The notes: generated from the sequence alone by a model not told the origin. Positions 10,510 through 21,511 are shown, counted from the first letter of the stretch. The stretch is DNA of 51,261 nucleotides from Gammaproteobacteria bacterium (GCA_022824665.1 JAJDZL010000223.1:1-51261); one strand, 5' to 3'. A program made the numbers and translations.

Positions 10510-11601
10510 TTAGGCCGCGCGTAAAAATTGCGTCATGACTTCAATAGTAGTGGTCATTTCATCGTCGGTGCCGACAGTAAAACGCAATTTGTCAGAAAAG
10601 TCGCGCAGTGCGAACTGCCGTGGAATGATGCCGTTTGAATTCATATGCAGATTGGTTTCCTCAGCACTTCGACCGCACTCGGGCGGGAACCCAACCAGTA
10701 CAAAATTGGTCTGACTTGGATAGGTTTTAAGGCCAAGATTTGAGAACTCTCGGGTCACGGTTGCAATCCAACGCTGGTTATGATCAAGCACCATTTTGGT
10801 ATGTTCGGTATCTTCAATACTGGCGATACCTGCAGCATTTGCGACCGTGTTGACCGGAAATGAAGGGCCGATTTTAGTCAGCAGTTCGACGACCCACTTT
10901 GGGCCGTAGCACCACCCCAGCCGCAGCCCGGCCATACCGTGCACTTTCGAAAATGTTCGGGTAACGATGACGTTTTCGAATTCATGAACCAGCTGAGTTG
11001 CCGACTCGTAATCACTGACCAGGGCATACTCTTCATAAGCCGCGTCAATGATGAGCAGTACGTTGTCAGGAAGCGCGCGGTGCAGCCGGCGTACTTCCGC
11101 GCCCGACAAATAGGTCCCTGAGGGGTTGTCAGGATTGGCCAGCAACACAACGCGTGTTAATTCATTAATTTTGCTGACGATGAGATCAACGTTGTAATGC
11201 ATGTCGACATCGTCTGCGGCAATCGGCGTTGCACCCGCGAGCTTCGCATAAATCGGAAACTGCATGTATGCGTTTTTGCTGTGAACGAGCGCTTCGCCGG
11301 GACCGGCGAAGGTATTGACGAGTCTTTGCAGCAGCTCATCAGAACCCGGTCCGAATGCCATTCGGGCAGGATCGAGCTGATAGCGCTCGCCAATGACAGA
11401 CGCAAGTCGCTCTGTATCGACTTCCGGATACAGGTGGCTTTGCTGCAATGATTGCAAACTCGCTTCAAGCGCCCTTGGGCTCATGCCAAGCGCTGATTCA
11501 TTGGAGGAGAGTTTGATCGGTTTTTCAAACCCCTTAAGTTTCGATATGCCGACCATGTAATAGTCGATTGATTGCAGTACAGGTTTTGGCAATATAGGCA
11601 T
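10510..11601 (-). CDS. hisC: Histidinol-phosphate aminotransferase-like, PLP-dependent fold type I
   Basis: KLSSNESALGMSPRALEA, LANPDNPSGTYLS, RTFSKVHGMAGLRLGW (PLP-Lys region). Context is not a histidine operon, so substrate is uncertain. Confidence 0.8.
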   Translation of the reverse strand: MPILPKPVLQSIDYYMVGISKLKGFEKPIKLSSNESALGMSPRALEASLQSLQQSHLYPEVDTERLASVIGERYQLDPARMAFGPGSDELLQRLVNTFAGPGEALVHSKNAYMQFPIYAKLAGATPIAADDVDMHYNVDLIVSKINELTRVVLLANPDNPSGTYLSGAEVRRLHRALPDNVLLIIDAAYEEYALVSDYESATQLVHEFENVIVTRTFSKVHGMAGLRLGWCYGPKWVVELLTKIGPSFPVNTVANAAGIASIEDTEHTKMVLDHNQRWIATVTREFSNLGLKTYPSQTNFVLVGFPPECGRSAEETNLHMNSNGIIPRQFALRDFSDKLRFTVGTDDEMTTTIEVMTQFLRAA

Positions 11602-12064
11602 TTTCTTTAGTTTCAGTTGCGTGATGCTTCCAGCCGTTTGGATTTAATTTTAAAGCGGTTCGTACGGCGCGACGTTTAATGTCGCTGCTATCTTTGGTGG
11701 TTGACGCGACCAGATGTGCGCCCAATCAAGTGAATGAATTTTGTGGGAAGATTTTCATGGATTTTACTACAGCCGTCAATATGGCATTTTAGGATGGTCC
11801 TCGCAATTCGAACGATTGAAACCGCGGCTTTTTTGTCAGGAATTTGGTTTCGGCTGAATAAAGCTTTTTGTCTGAAAGATTCTATTGATTTGAACGGTTT
11901 ATAAAGGGTGTGTGCATGTCGGCGACTTCGGGGTCGATTTGCGTTATATTTTGAAGCGAAGAAATATGAAATGTTCGAGAGTTCGAGGCGCAGTCAATTC
12001 ATCCGCGTACGAGAATTCTCGAGCGTGATTCCAGCCTGTTCGTTTTGTGTTGCTTGAGGTGCAT

Positions 12065-13681
12065 ATGACAAAAACCTGTGGTGAAGCACTCGTTGATCTG
12101 TTAACCAAATACGAAGTCTCGGTTGTATTTGGAATTCCAGGAGAGCATACACTCGAGTTATATCGGGGCATCAGCACCAGCAATATTCGCGCTGTGACAC
12201 CGCGCAATGAGCAAGGTGCCAGTTTCATGGCGGACGGATACGCCAGAGTGACGGGTAAACCAGGGGTGTGCACGATCATCACCGGACCTGGAGTTACCAA
12301 CGCTTCGACAGGAATTGGGCAGGCCTATGCCGATTCAGTTCCCATGCTGGTTATCTCGAGCGCCAATGACAGCCGCTCATTGGGCAAGGGCTGGGGAAGG
12401 CTGCACGAAACGACAGATTTATGCGCAATCACCAGGCCAATGACCGCATTCAGTGCGATGGTACACCACCCGGATGAGTTGCCGGAACTGATTGCACGCG
12501 CATTTACAATCTTCAGTTCCGAGCGGCCTCGGCCGGTGCACATTGCAATACCAATTGATGTTCTGGAGATGCCGGTCGACGCTGAATGGCAGGTGTGTGC
12601 GCCATCATTCAAGCCGTTGCCGGACAATCATTCCATCCAATTGGCAGTCGACTTACTTGGCACTGCTGAAAGGCCAATTGTCTTGGTGGGCGGTGGCGCG
12701 CAGCACGCCTCGGGTGAGGTTACCATGCTTGCTGAGTTGCTGAACGCCGGGGTGATCGCGTCCAATGCAGGAAAGGGTATTGTTGCGGATTCCAATCCAT
12801 TGAGTCTGGGTGGCGGCATTATCAGCCCCGCCGTGCAGCGCTATCTTGGTGAGGCCGATGTAGTCCTGGCGATCGGCACTGAAATCGGCGAGTCTGACAG
12901 TTTTATTTACGACTTGCCGGTGAATGGAAAGGTGATTCGGGTCGACATTGATTCAGCTCGTTTCAACGATGCCTTTCCGGCTGCCGTCGCGGTACACGGG
13001 GATTCCAAAACAGCGTGCGAGATGATGATTGCCGAGTGGCAGACCAAAGGTTTTAGGTGCACTACCCGGGATGTCGCAGCAGAGCTTAAGCAGGTTCTAA
13101 AGCAGCAGGCGGTTGAACTTACCCCGGTAGAACGTCAGCACAAGGCTCTGCTTGACACGCTAAGAACGGTACTGTCCGACGATACAGTCATCATGGGTGA
13201 CATTGCTCAGGTGGTGTATACCGCAACCGCGTTGTGGAAAACTGAATTGCCCTGCACCTGGTTTTATCCGGCCGGTTTCGGGACACTGGGCTGTGCGGTA
13301 CCCGGCGCGATCGGTGTAAAAATTGCGAAGGCGGAAACACCCGTCGTAGCGCTGGTCGGAGATGGCGGCCTTATGTTTACGGTCAATGAAGTTGCCACCG
13401 CAGTTGAAGAACGATTGAGCATCCCCATCATCGTCTGGCATAACAACAGCTTTGCGATGATTCGAGATGGTATGGTTAAACGGGGCATCCCGCAGATTGG
13501 CGTCAACCCGGAGGCACCGGACTTCGTTAAATTGGCCGAGGCTTTTGGTTGCCCTGGAATCGAGGTTTGCGATCAGGAATCTTTTATCGATGCAATTGCT
13601 GAGGCGTTCAATTATCCCGGCCCATCGATTATTGTCGTAATGGAAGATTCTGAATGGCTGCGGCGCGATGCTGCTGGTTGA
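12065..13681 (+). CDS. Thiamine diphosphate-dependent enzyme, acetolactate synthase / 5-guanidino-2-oxopentanoate decarboxylase-like
   Basis: VVFGIPGEHTLELYRG, RNEQGASFMADGYARVTGKPGVCTIITGPGVTN, GDGGLMFTVNE..NN ThDP motif. Confidence 0.82.
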   Translation: MTKTCGEALVDLLTKYEVSVVFGIPGEHTLELYRGISTSNIRAVTPRNEQGASFMADGYARVTGKPGVCTIITGPGVTNASTGIGQAYADSVPMLVISSANDSRSLGKGWGRLHETTDLCAITRPMTAFSAMVHHPDELPELIARAFTIFSSERPRPVHIAIPIDVLEMPVDAEWQVCAPSFKPLPDNHSIQLAVDLLGTAERPIVLVGGGAQHASGEVTMLAELLNAGVIASNAGKGIVADSNPLSLGGGIISPAVQRYLGEADVVLAIGTEIGESDSFIYDLPVNGKVIRVDIDSARFNDAFPAAVAVHGDSKTACEMMIAEWQTKGFRCTTRDVAAELKQVLKQQAVELTPVERQHKALLDTLRTVLSDDTVIMGDIAQVVYTATALWKTELPCTWFYPAGFGTLGCAVPGAIGVKIAKAETPVVALVGDGGLMFTVNEVATAVEERLSIPIIVWHNNSFAMIRDGMVKRGIPQIGVNPEAPDFVKLAEAFGCPGIEVCDQESFIDAIAEAFNYPGPSIIVVMEDSEWLRRDAAG

Positions 13682-13850
13682 TTCGACCGGCTTCACGTCG
13701 CTCGAATTTCCAGAATTTTCAAACAGCGAATAGCTGCTGAGCGCAGTTGATCTGCAGTTGAATTGCACCGTTGGTCGGTTTGTTGCCAGCGGGTCAAAAT
13801 TCGCGTTATGTTCAAGACTCGAAATTGGCCCTGGCGCGGGGTTCAAAGCG

Positions 13851-15542
13851 TCAATTCGAAAGTTTGTCCGAATTGCAGCAGTAGTGTTCGAGACGACAGG
13901 CACACGACGCGTTAATTTCCATGTCGGCTCTTGCTGTTGCAAGGTTTAACCGGGCGCGATACAGCTTTGCCATTTGCACGTCACCCTGGCGTTCCAGGCA
14001 CTCGACCAGTCCATGCAAGCTCCACGGATTGTCAATGTGTTGCGATGTGCTGACCAAAGTGTCGGAGATCCCCAGATCATCCATATAAACTTGCTTGGCT
14101 TCATCAATTCGGTTCTGCTCAAGCAATAATGCCCCCAAGGCATGTCGGGCGGGCTGCATCCATCCCCAGGGTTCGTCATACTTGAGATTGTCATCCAGGT
14201 AGACAGCTTTATTCAAGTGATCAAAAGCTGCATCAAAGTTCTCCTGTCGATATTCAAGTTCTCCCTCCAGCATCCGCTCTGCAATTCTCAAAACATCCTG
14301 ACAGGAATTGTTAAACAGATAACGTGACTCGGGAACCTTTGCAACGGCGTGGTTGAACTTAAGCTGGACAGCCAGTGCGGCGTCGATTTCACCTCGTACC
14401 GCATGCGCGATTGCTTTCGCATAGTACCACACAGCCGTTGTCATGGCGTAAAGATCGGGGTCCTGAGGCAGTGGGTGCTCAATAATTTCCTGCCAGCGCC
14501 CGAAACGAATAAAAACATGGGCCTTGACGGCAATGTAGCCCTCCATCCAGTCTGCCATGGCGGGATTTTCAATTTTTAACAGCGCTTCAGGTGTGGTTTC
14601 GATCAATTCGTCTGAGGCTGAAAGCGCACTTTCAAATTGTCCCAGAAACATTGCCGCATATATTTTCAGGTGCAGGTTGTGGATTCGGGACAGGGTCTGA
14701 TCATTCATTTTTCCTTCGTTCATGACATAGATTCGGTCAGCTGCGATTGCCCTGTCGTTGGCAATGATGGCCTCGTAGTAGTGGCCGCATCGAACGTCAA
14801 TGTGTGAAGGCATGTGACACAGGTGCCCTGAGCCTGGAACCAGCTGGCGCAGTTTGTCGGCCGCGCGCAGCGCCTTTTCCGGAAAAGGCGACATTTCCAT
14901 TACATGGATATACAGGTGCAGCAGACCCGGGTGTGGCACGGTTTGCTGGCGTTCATTTCGTCCGAGCGCGACTTCCAGCACGTCAATCGCTTCGAGTGTT
15001 GACGCGCCTTTTGCAGGTTCGCCCGTACGCAAGTTCCACAGCGCCCATGGTGTCCGGGTCATCAGTGCTTCGGCAAACAGGGTGCAAATGTCATAGTTTT
15101 CCGGATAAGCCTCGTAGACTGCGCGCATCTGGTCTGCATATTCGTCATTCCAGCGATCATATTGCGCAGGATCAACCTTGACAGGTGACTGGTAGCGCGC
15201 CAGCAATGCATCAATCAACATCGCCTCGCGCGCTGATGCGTAGGTTATTTTGGACTTTGCCTGGCGGGAGTAGCGGTAGCACCGCTCGAGCTTTTCTCCA
15301 AGCTCGTCTGTTTGCATTCGCGTCCAGGGCTTGTTGTAATAAAGACCTGATGAATATGCGAGTCCCCAGTAAGCCATCGCATAATCCTGATCCAGGTCGG
15401 CGGCTTGCTCGAAACATCGATATGCGAGCTCAAGATCAAATCCGTAGAGCCAAATCAGACCTCGTTTAAACAGTGTCTCGGCCTGAGTGCTATTGCTGTT
15501 TATCGAGTCGAAATGTGCACCAAGATCGTAGCGATAGTTCAT
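13851..15542 (-). CDS. Tetratricopeptide-repeat protein
   Basis: ORF of 563 aa with repeated helix pairs, e.g. LELAYRCFEQAADLDQDYAMAYWGLAYSSGLY. Confidence 0.75.
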   Translation of the reverse strand: MNYRYDLGAHFDSINSNSTQAETLFKRGLIWLYGFDLELAYRCFEQAADLDQDYAMAYWGLAYSSGLYYNKPWTRMQTDELGEKLERCYRYSRQAKSKITYASAREAMLIDALLARYQSPVKVDPAQYDRWNDEYADQMRAVYEAYPENYDICTLFAEALMTRTPWALWNLRTGEPAKGASTLEAIDVLEVALGRNERQQTVPHPGLLHLYIHVMEMSPFPEKALRAADKLRQLVPGSGHLCHMPSHIDVRCGHYYEAIIANDRAIAADRIYVMNEGKMNDQTLSRIHNLHLKIYAAMFLGQFESALSASDELIETTPEALLKIENPAMADWMEGYIAVKAHVFIRFGRWQEIIEHPLPQDPDLYAMTTAVWYYAKAIAHAVRGEIDAALAVQLKFNHAVAKVPESRYLFNNSCQDVLRIAERMLEGELEYRQENFDAAFDHLNKAVYLDDNLKYDEPWGWMQPARHALGALLLEQNRIDEAKQVYMDDLGISDTLVSTSQHIDNPWSLHGLVECLERQGDVQMAKLYRARLNLATARADMEINASCACRLEHYCCNSDKLSN

Positions 15543-15933
15543 TTGTCGGGCACCTCAAATTACTGCGTCAGTCGGAGGTCGTTTGAAAGCGTTCATTTTT
15601 CTTGACTTAACATACTGACAGACTGCCAGCGACATTGACGACATTCAAACAATCACGGCAACTGTATCGGCAGTCAGGATTTTATGACAGAAAACGATTG
15701 CTGTATGGTACGTTAAATTCCCAAACCAGGCAAGAGAAAGCTTTGAGAACGTGGAGGTAGTGGTCCAACCCAATTGACCTGAATAGCGTGCAATTCATAT
15801 TGAACTTTGCGTAATACATGAAAATTCAGTCGTCAGGCCAGATGTGGAGAATGTATAAACTCGTCCGTAACCGTGTGTATTTCGTCAGACTCACCATTCG
15901 AAGTATTTACTTTACTGTAAGCTAAAACCATTC

Positions 15934-18345
15934 ATGAAAGACACTGCTCAGGTTGTTGTGATAGGCGGTGGGGTCGTCGGCTGTTCGGTTGCCTACCACC
16001 TGGCGAAGAACGGTTGGACCGACGTTGCGCTGCTCGAGCGCCAGGAGTTGACTTCGGGTTCCAGCTGGCATGCTGCTGGAGGACTGTTTACCTTGACTCG
16101 GCCGAGTTCGGTCGCCTGGATACATAAATACACGTTCGATATATACCGTCATCTCGAACAGGAAAGTGGCCAGTCCTGCGGGTTTCATTTGACCGGCGGC
16201 CTGAATTTATGCCGCACAGCGGATGAAGTCGACAGCAATCTGATTGTACAAAGTGCCGGTCGAAGGCTGGGTATTGAGAGCCATATGCTGTCGCCGCTCG
16301 AAGCCTGCCAAAAGGCCCCGGTACTTGAGCCTGACGGTATGATCTGTGCACTTTGGGAGGAAGAAGGCGGTCACGTTGACCCGGCCTCAGCAACCCAGGC
16401 CTTTGCAAGTGCGGCGCGGCAAATGGGCGTTCAAATTTACCGCTATACACCAGTAATTCAGACCCTTCAGCTGGATGACGGTACATGGCAGATTGGTACC
16501 GAAAACGGTACCATAAAGGCCGAGTCTGTTGTCAATGCAGCCGGACTTTGGGGTCGGGAGGTGGCTGCGCTTGCGGGCATTGAATTACCCCTTTTGCCGG
16601 TGGAACATCATTACCTGGTAACGGAAAACATACCTTGCATTGAGCAGCTGGATTTTGAGTTACCCCAGATAAACGACAACGAAATTGGCTGTTATGCGCG
16701 TCAGGAAGGCCAGGGACTGCTGTTTGGTGCTTACGAAAATACTTGCACCCACTGGGCAGTCGATGGCACGCCCTTGAGTTTTGGGCACGAACTTTTGCCT
16801 GACGACCTGTCCCGCATGGAGTGGAATTTCCAAAAAGCGGCCGAACTCATGCCATGCCTGGCAAAAGCCGGCATCAAGCGCGTGATCAATGGACCGATGA
16901 TTTTCTCACCGGACCTCGGGCCGTTGCTCGGACCGCACCCTGACCTCAAAAACTATTATTGCGCCAATGGCGTGATGACGGGCTTCAATCAAGGTGCTGG
17001 TATTGGTAAAGCGCTCGCCGAATGGATTATTCAGGGGGAGCCTGAATTTGATATTTCCTGCTGGGATGTTGCGCGATTCGGCAGTTGGGCATCGAAGGCC
17101 TATACCCGCGAGACCACACGATTCTTTTATGAAAATCGGTCCGAGAAGATTTATCCGTACCAGGAATTCGAAGCAGGCCGTCCGGTGCACAAACCGCCTG
17201 TCTATGATCAGCTGAAAGCTGCCGGAGGCGTTTTTGGAGCCTCTTTTGGGCTCGAACACGTTAACTGGTTTGCAACGGATGGTGCACACGCGTACGACTC
17301 CTCGACATTTCGCCAACCCAACTGGTGGCAGCCGGTCATTGAAGAGGGAAAGCGGGTGCGAAATGAAGTCGGACTGATGGAGTACTCCGGGATGGCCAAG
17401 TTTGAGGTCACCGGTCCGAATGCTGAGAGCTGGTTGAATTATGTGATGGCGAATCGCATGCCTCAGCCCGGCAAGGTGGTGTTGAGCCCGCTGCTCTCAG
17501 CTAACGGTCGGCTGATCGGGGATTTTTCAGTTTCACATATTGACGAGAACGCGTTTTTATTGCTTGGTGCAGACTATATGCAGCTCGCGCATCTTCGTCA
17601 TTTTCGGCAATTTCTGCCGCGCGATGGCGTGACAGTCAAGAATCTGTCTTACGACTACAGTGGCCTGCATATCTGCGGCCCCCAGGCGCAGTCTTTGCTC
17701 TCCCGCCTTGCCGCCTGCGATGTTGACACTCCAAGTTTTCCATTCATGCATGTGTCAAGAATGTCGGTCGGCAATGTTCCGGATGTGATCGTGCTTCGGG
17801 TATCTTTCACCGGGGAGACCGGCTACGAGATGTATATGCCTCGCGCACAGCAGAGAACCTTGTACGAGCTGCTGCTCAGGGAGGGACAGGGTCTGGGTAT
17901 CGGATTGGTCGGCACGCGCTGCCTGATGCAAACGCGCCTTGAGAAAAGCTTTTCTGCCTGGGGGCTTGAGTTGTCGCCAGACTATACCATTCATGAAGCG
18001 CGTATGGACCGATTTGTAAAATTGGATAAGGGCGATTTTGTCGGCCGAAGTGCCATTTTGAAATCAGCGCCGGCGCGCGAGAAGTTTATTACACTCACAG
18101 TTGATGCAGGGGATTTAGCGATCTGGGGCGAAGAGTCAATTTTCATTGACGGCACCCCGGCGGGTTACGTAACGTCAGGGGGCTTTGGACCGCAATCGGA
18201 GACGCATATTGCGCTCGGTTATGTTGATATCGATGCTTATGGCCAAGGTGAACGATTCAGTGTGGAGATTCTCGGCGAGCTGCGCGATGCCGAGCTTCAT
18301 AAACAGCCAATTTATGATCCGGCCGGTGCGAGAATGAGGGCCTGA
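15934..18345 (+). CDS. Dimethylglycine/sarcosine dehydrogenase-like FAD oxidoreductase with C-terminal GcvT (aminomethyltransferase) domain
   Basis: N-terminal GGGVVGCSVAYHLAKNGWTDVALLERQELTSGSSWHAAG (DAO/FAD); C-terminal GcvT-like GETGYEMYMP, GFGPQSETHIALGYV. Confidence 0.88.
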   Translation: MKDTAQVVVIGGGVVGCSVAYHLAKNGWTDVALLERQELTSGSSWHAAGGLFTLTRPSSVAWIHKYTFDIYRHLEQESGQSCGFHLTGGLNLCRTADEVDSNLIVQSAGRRLGIESHMLSPLEACQKAPVLEPDGMICALWEEEGGHVDPASATQAFASAARQMGVQIYRYTPVIQTLQLDDGTWQIGTENGTIKAESVVNAAGLWGREVAALAGIELPLLPVEHHYLVTENIPCIEQLDFELPQINDNEIGCYARQEGQGLLFGAYENTCTHWAVDGTPLSFGHELLPDDLSRMEWNFQKAAELMPCLAKAGIKRVINGPMIFSPDLGPLLGPHPDLKNYYCANGVMTGFNQGAGIGKALAEWIIQGEPEFDISCWDVARFGSWASKAYTRETTRFFYENRSEKIYPYQEFEAGRPVHKPPVYDQLKAAGGVFGASFGLEHVNWFATDGAHAYDSSTFRQPNWWQPVIEEGKRVRNEVGLMEYSGMAKFEVTGPNAESWLNYVMANRMPQPGKVVLSPLLSANGRLIGDFSVSHIDENAFLLLGADYMQLAHLRHFRQFLPRDGVTVKNLSYDYSGLHICGPQAQSLLSRLAACDVDTPSFPFMHVSRMSVGNVPDVIVLRVSFTGETGYEMYMPRAQQRTLYELLLREGQGLGIGLVGTRCLMQTRLEKSFSAWGLELSPDYTIHEARMDRFVKLDKGDFVGRSAILKSAPAREKFITLTVDAGDLAIWGEESIFIDGTPAGYVTSGGFGPQSETHIALGYVDIDAYGQGERFSVEILGELRDAELHKQPIYDPAGARMRA

Positions 18346-18355
18346 TACTGATTGA

Positions 18356-18502
18356 GAAGTGCCGAGTTGCCTTGCTTCTCATCTACAACTCACGGGCGAC
18401 CGAAACAGCGAGTGGAGTGTTACAGTTGCTGCAAATTGGCGGCTTACATTCAAAGTACAAAACAATGAAATCGAACGATTGAACTTAGAGGATTATCACT
18501 AA
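18356..18502 (+). pseudogene. higB: Truncated HigB-type toxin remnant lacking its N-terminus
   Basis: Manual translation upstream of higA: EVPSCLASHLQLTGDRNSEWSVTVAANWRLTFKVQNNEIERLNLEDYH*, a HigB C-terminus. An in-frame TGA lies at 18353-18355, and the stop overlaps the higA start (TAATG). Confidence 0.7.
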
Positions 18503-18789
18503 TGGCTGACAAATATATAAAGGTCGGTATGACCCCTCCCCATCCCGGGGAATTTATTCGCGAAGTTGCTGTCGAAGGATTACAACTGAGCATCACGAAG
18601 GCTGCAAAAATTCTTCAGGTGCGCCGTGCGACCCTTTCTGACCTGATCAACGGAAAAGCAAATTTGTCGCCTGAAATGGCACTGCGAATTGAGCAGGCTT
18701 TTGGCACTGATATGGATTTGTTACTACGGTGGCAGGCATGGTACGACGCATCACAAATGCGAAAGCAAGCCGATACGATTTCGGTATAA
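18502..18789 (+). CDS. higA: HigA-family addiction-module antitoxin (XRE HTH)
   Basis: MTPPHPGEFIREVAVEGLQLSITKAAKILQVRRATLSDLINGKANLSPEMALRIEQAFG is the canonical HigA pattern. Confidence 0.9.
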   Translation: MADKYIKVGMTPPHPGEFIREVAVEGLQLSITKAAKILQVRRATLSDLINGKANLSPEMALRIEQAFGTDMDLLLRWQAWYDASQMRKQADTISV

Positions 18790-18922
18790 AAATATGAGCC
18801 GGCCGGCACGGCAGCATTTCGCGATGTACCTCAAAAAACATAACTTTACCAATCAAGCAATAAATTCCTGATCTCCTGAAATCGAGCGTATACCGAACGG
18901 ATGATGAACATGAAGAATATTA

Positions 18923-19204
18923 TTGGGATTTCGCAAAACACGTCTGTCTGATTCAGGGCCGACCGGCTTTGAAGCGCTCAAAATTTACGCCGAAGACTCA
19001 GACGACAAAAACCCGCCACCCTATTTCGCGGGCCGACACCACATCATCTCCGATATTTGGGATAACTGCGTTGAAAGTTGGCAACGGCACTGCAACAACA
19101 AGCCACAGAAAATAGCTGCCACTTGGCTGTTCTACGGCGCACCCGGTGCGGGAAAAACTTCAACGTTAAATTACTTGGAAGCTAAGTGCAGTACAGGTTC
19201 ATAA
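18923..19204 (+). pseudogene. Truncated P-loop ATPase fragment
   Basis: 93 aa ending just after a perfect Walker A (FYGAPGAGKTSTLNYLEAK); no downstream Walker B or sensor region. Confidence 0.5.
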
Positions 19205-19543
19205 ACATAAGGAGGGCGACCCGTATGTTTGCCGTTTCCAATCTCCTTTTGAAATTGAAAACTGACTGAGTACAGTGCGCAAGTAGAGTCGACCGGGATT
19301 CTGAATGATCTCTACTCAGGACGCGGCCGAAAGAATCGGCCGTTCAATTCAAGTAACGATTATGTACAATAGTTTGCCAGGGGATTGTGGGTATGTGGTA
19401 TGTATCTATCTGTTTTAATGGATATATTACCACAAGTCAAATATGATATCCGCTATTTTGCAAGGCGTCCGGGCGACGAAGCATCTGACTGCCTGGCATA
19501 GCATCGAGTTTCATCAAGATTACCGGAAACAGGAGAAATTAAC

Positions 19544-21082
19544 TTGTCTCGTCGCCAGTCCAGGGCTCGCAGGAGCCGTCAGTCAAGCAGTGACAGGAAG
19601 TTTGTTCAGCGACCTTTTCAGGCATTGTCCAATCCCTACAAACCAATGGAAATCATATCCGAGGATCAGGTTGAATCGATCCATCAGGCCAGCCTGAAAA
19701 TTCTTCGTGATATCGGACTTCGGGTGGAAAGTGATACTGCGCTAAGGCTTCTGAGCGACGCAAGGGCGGATGTTGATATTACATCCAAAAGGGTTCGGTT
19801 CTGTCCCGAGATGGTCGAAGAGATGATGACTGATCTGCCTGGTGAGTTTACCATTCACGCGAGAAATCCACAGAAAACAGTTAGGCTGGGTGGAAATTCA
19901 ATTATTTTTGCGACCGTGTGTGGGCCATCATTTGTGACCGATCTTGATCGCGGCCGCCGTTCCGGTACGCATGCAGATATGGTCGATTTCATCAAGCTCG
20001 GCGGATCATTGAACGTATTCCATCAGGACGGCGGTAGCGGGCTGGAACCACTGGACTTGCCACCTGAGACCCGTCACCTTGACATGATGTATGCCCAGAT
20101 TACGCTGACCGATAAAACCTGGCAGCCGAACTGGATGAATACTGGGAGACGGGCTCGAGACTGTATAGAAATGGCAAAAATTGCCATGCAGACCGATGAT
20201 GAAGGACTTAAGAAACGACCTGCGATCATCGGTGGACTGAATACCAATTCACCGCTTTTGTTTGACGGCGGTCAAGCCGATGGCATGCGCGAATTTGCCC
20301 TTGCGGGACAACCCGTGCATATTACCCCATTTACATTGGCAGGCGCGATGGCGCCGGCAACTGTCGCAGGTGCAGTTGCGCAGCAAAATGCCGAGTGCCT
20401 CGGCTGTATCGCGTTAACCCAGGCGGCCGTTCCCGGTTCGCCGACGTTTTATGGGCATTTCACATCCAATGTCGATATGAGAACCGGGTCCCCGGCTTTC
20501 GGTACGCCTGAATACGCCCAGTCAGTCATTATGTCGGGACAACTTGCGCGTCGCTACGGACTGCCGCTTCGATCGTCCAGCACGACTGCATCAGCCTGCG
20601 TTGACCTGCAGGCGGTTTACGAAAGCGACATGTCGATCAACGCGTGCATACAGGCCCATGTGAACTACATGATGCATGCGGGCGGCTGGCTCGAGGGGGG
20701 CTTGACATGTTCATTCGAAAAACTGATTGTGGATGCTGAGCTGCTGCAGATGCAGGCAGCATTTCTTGAGCCGGTCGTCATAAATGATGACACACTGGGG
20801 CTGTCTGCAATTGAGGAAGCTGGTTTTGGCGGCCACTTTTTCGGTACGGCCCACACGCTCGAGCGGTACGAAAACGCCTTTTACGAACCGATTCTGTCCG
20901 ACTGGCGCAATTTTGAAACCTGGCGGGATGATGGCGGCCGTACTGCGGCGCAAAGGGCCAACAGAATCTGGAAGCAGATCCTGAAAGACTACGAAAAACC
21001 ACCTATCGACCCTGGCGTGGACGAAGAGCTTAAAGCCTACATGGCCGAGCGCAAGGAGCAGATCAGGATTGAAGGCGTTTAG
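19544..21082 (+). CDS. Trimethylamine methyltransferase (MttB/COG5598) family protein, second paralogue
   Basis: VESIHQASLKILRDIGLRVESDTALRLL, GTPEYAQSVIMSGQLARRYGLPLRSSSTTASACVD; no in-frame amber codon. Confidence 0.82.
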   Translation: MSRRQSRARRSRQSSSDRKFVQRPFQALSNPYKPMEIISEDQVESIHQASLKILRDIGLRVESDTALRLLSDARADVDITSKRVRFCPEMVEEMMTDLPGEFTIHARNPQKTVRLGGNSIIFATVCGPSFVTDLDRGRRSGTHADMVDFIKLGGSLNVFHQDGGSGLEPLDLPPETRHLDMMYAQITLTDKTWQPNWMNTGRRARDCIEMAKIAMQTDDEGLKKRPAIIGGLNTNSPLLFDGGQADGMREFALAGQPVHITPFTLAGAMAPATVAGAVAQQNAECLGCIALTQAAVPGSPTFYGHFTSNVDMRTGSPAFGTPEYAQSVIMSGQLARRYGLPLRSSSTTASACVDLQAVYESDMSINACIQAHVNYMMHAGGWLEGGLTCSFEKLIVDAELLQMQAAFLEPVVINDDTLGLSAIEEAGFGGHFFGTAHTLERYENAFYEPILSDWRNFETWRDDGGRTAAQRANRIWKQILKDYEKPPIDPGVDEELKAYMAERKEQIRIEGV

Positions 21083-21149
21083 CCGGAATGCTCTTTACAT
21101 ACCTTTCATATGCCCACAGTTAACAACGGAGGAACAATATACGAAAATA

Positions 21150-21423
21150 TCGGCGTGCAAATTGGAATGCGCCAATTTATTACCGCGGTGTGGCTCGTGC
21201 ACGGGTGCCGCCGGGACCCGACCCGACCATTCGCCAATTCGTCATTGATCTGGCGGGCATTGCAGGGTTTGATTCAAGGAAAAGTCAGCCACTGCCAGGC
21301 ACTCGAAAATTATGGGAAGCCTACGAGATATTTACACCGGCATTAATTTTTACAGAGGAAGAGATGAACAAAACTCGTCAAATTGATTCGAAATCTGTCT
21401 GCGAGTCAACTGTGGGTATATGA
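21150..21423 (+). pseudogene. Possible IS4-like transposase C-terminal remnant
   Basis: Manual frame: MRIPIYYRG-like start unclear, then PGPDPTIRQFVIDLAGIAGFDSRKSQPLPGTRKLWEAYEIFT, resembling the IS4-type ..GGFLGRKxDGEPGxxxLWxG.. tail. Confidence 0.25.
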
Positions 21424-21511
21424 AAGACGTGAATTCGTGCAACACAATTCAACATCCAAGTCCGGTCAAATATTCGGTCGCATAAATCGATTCGGCGATT
21501 TCATGATTATA

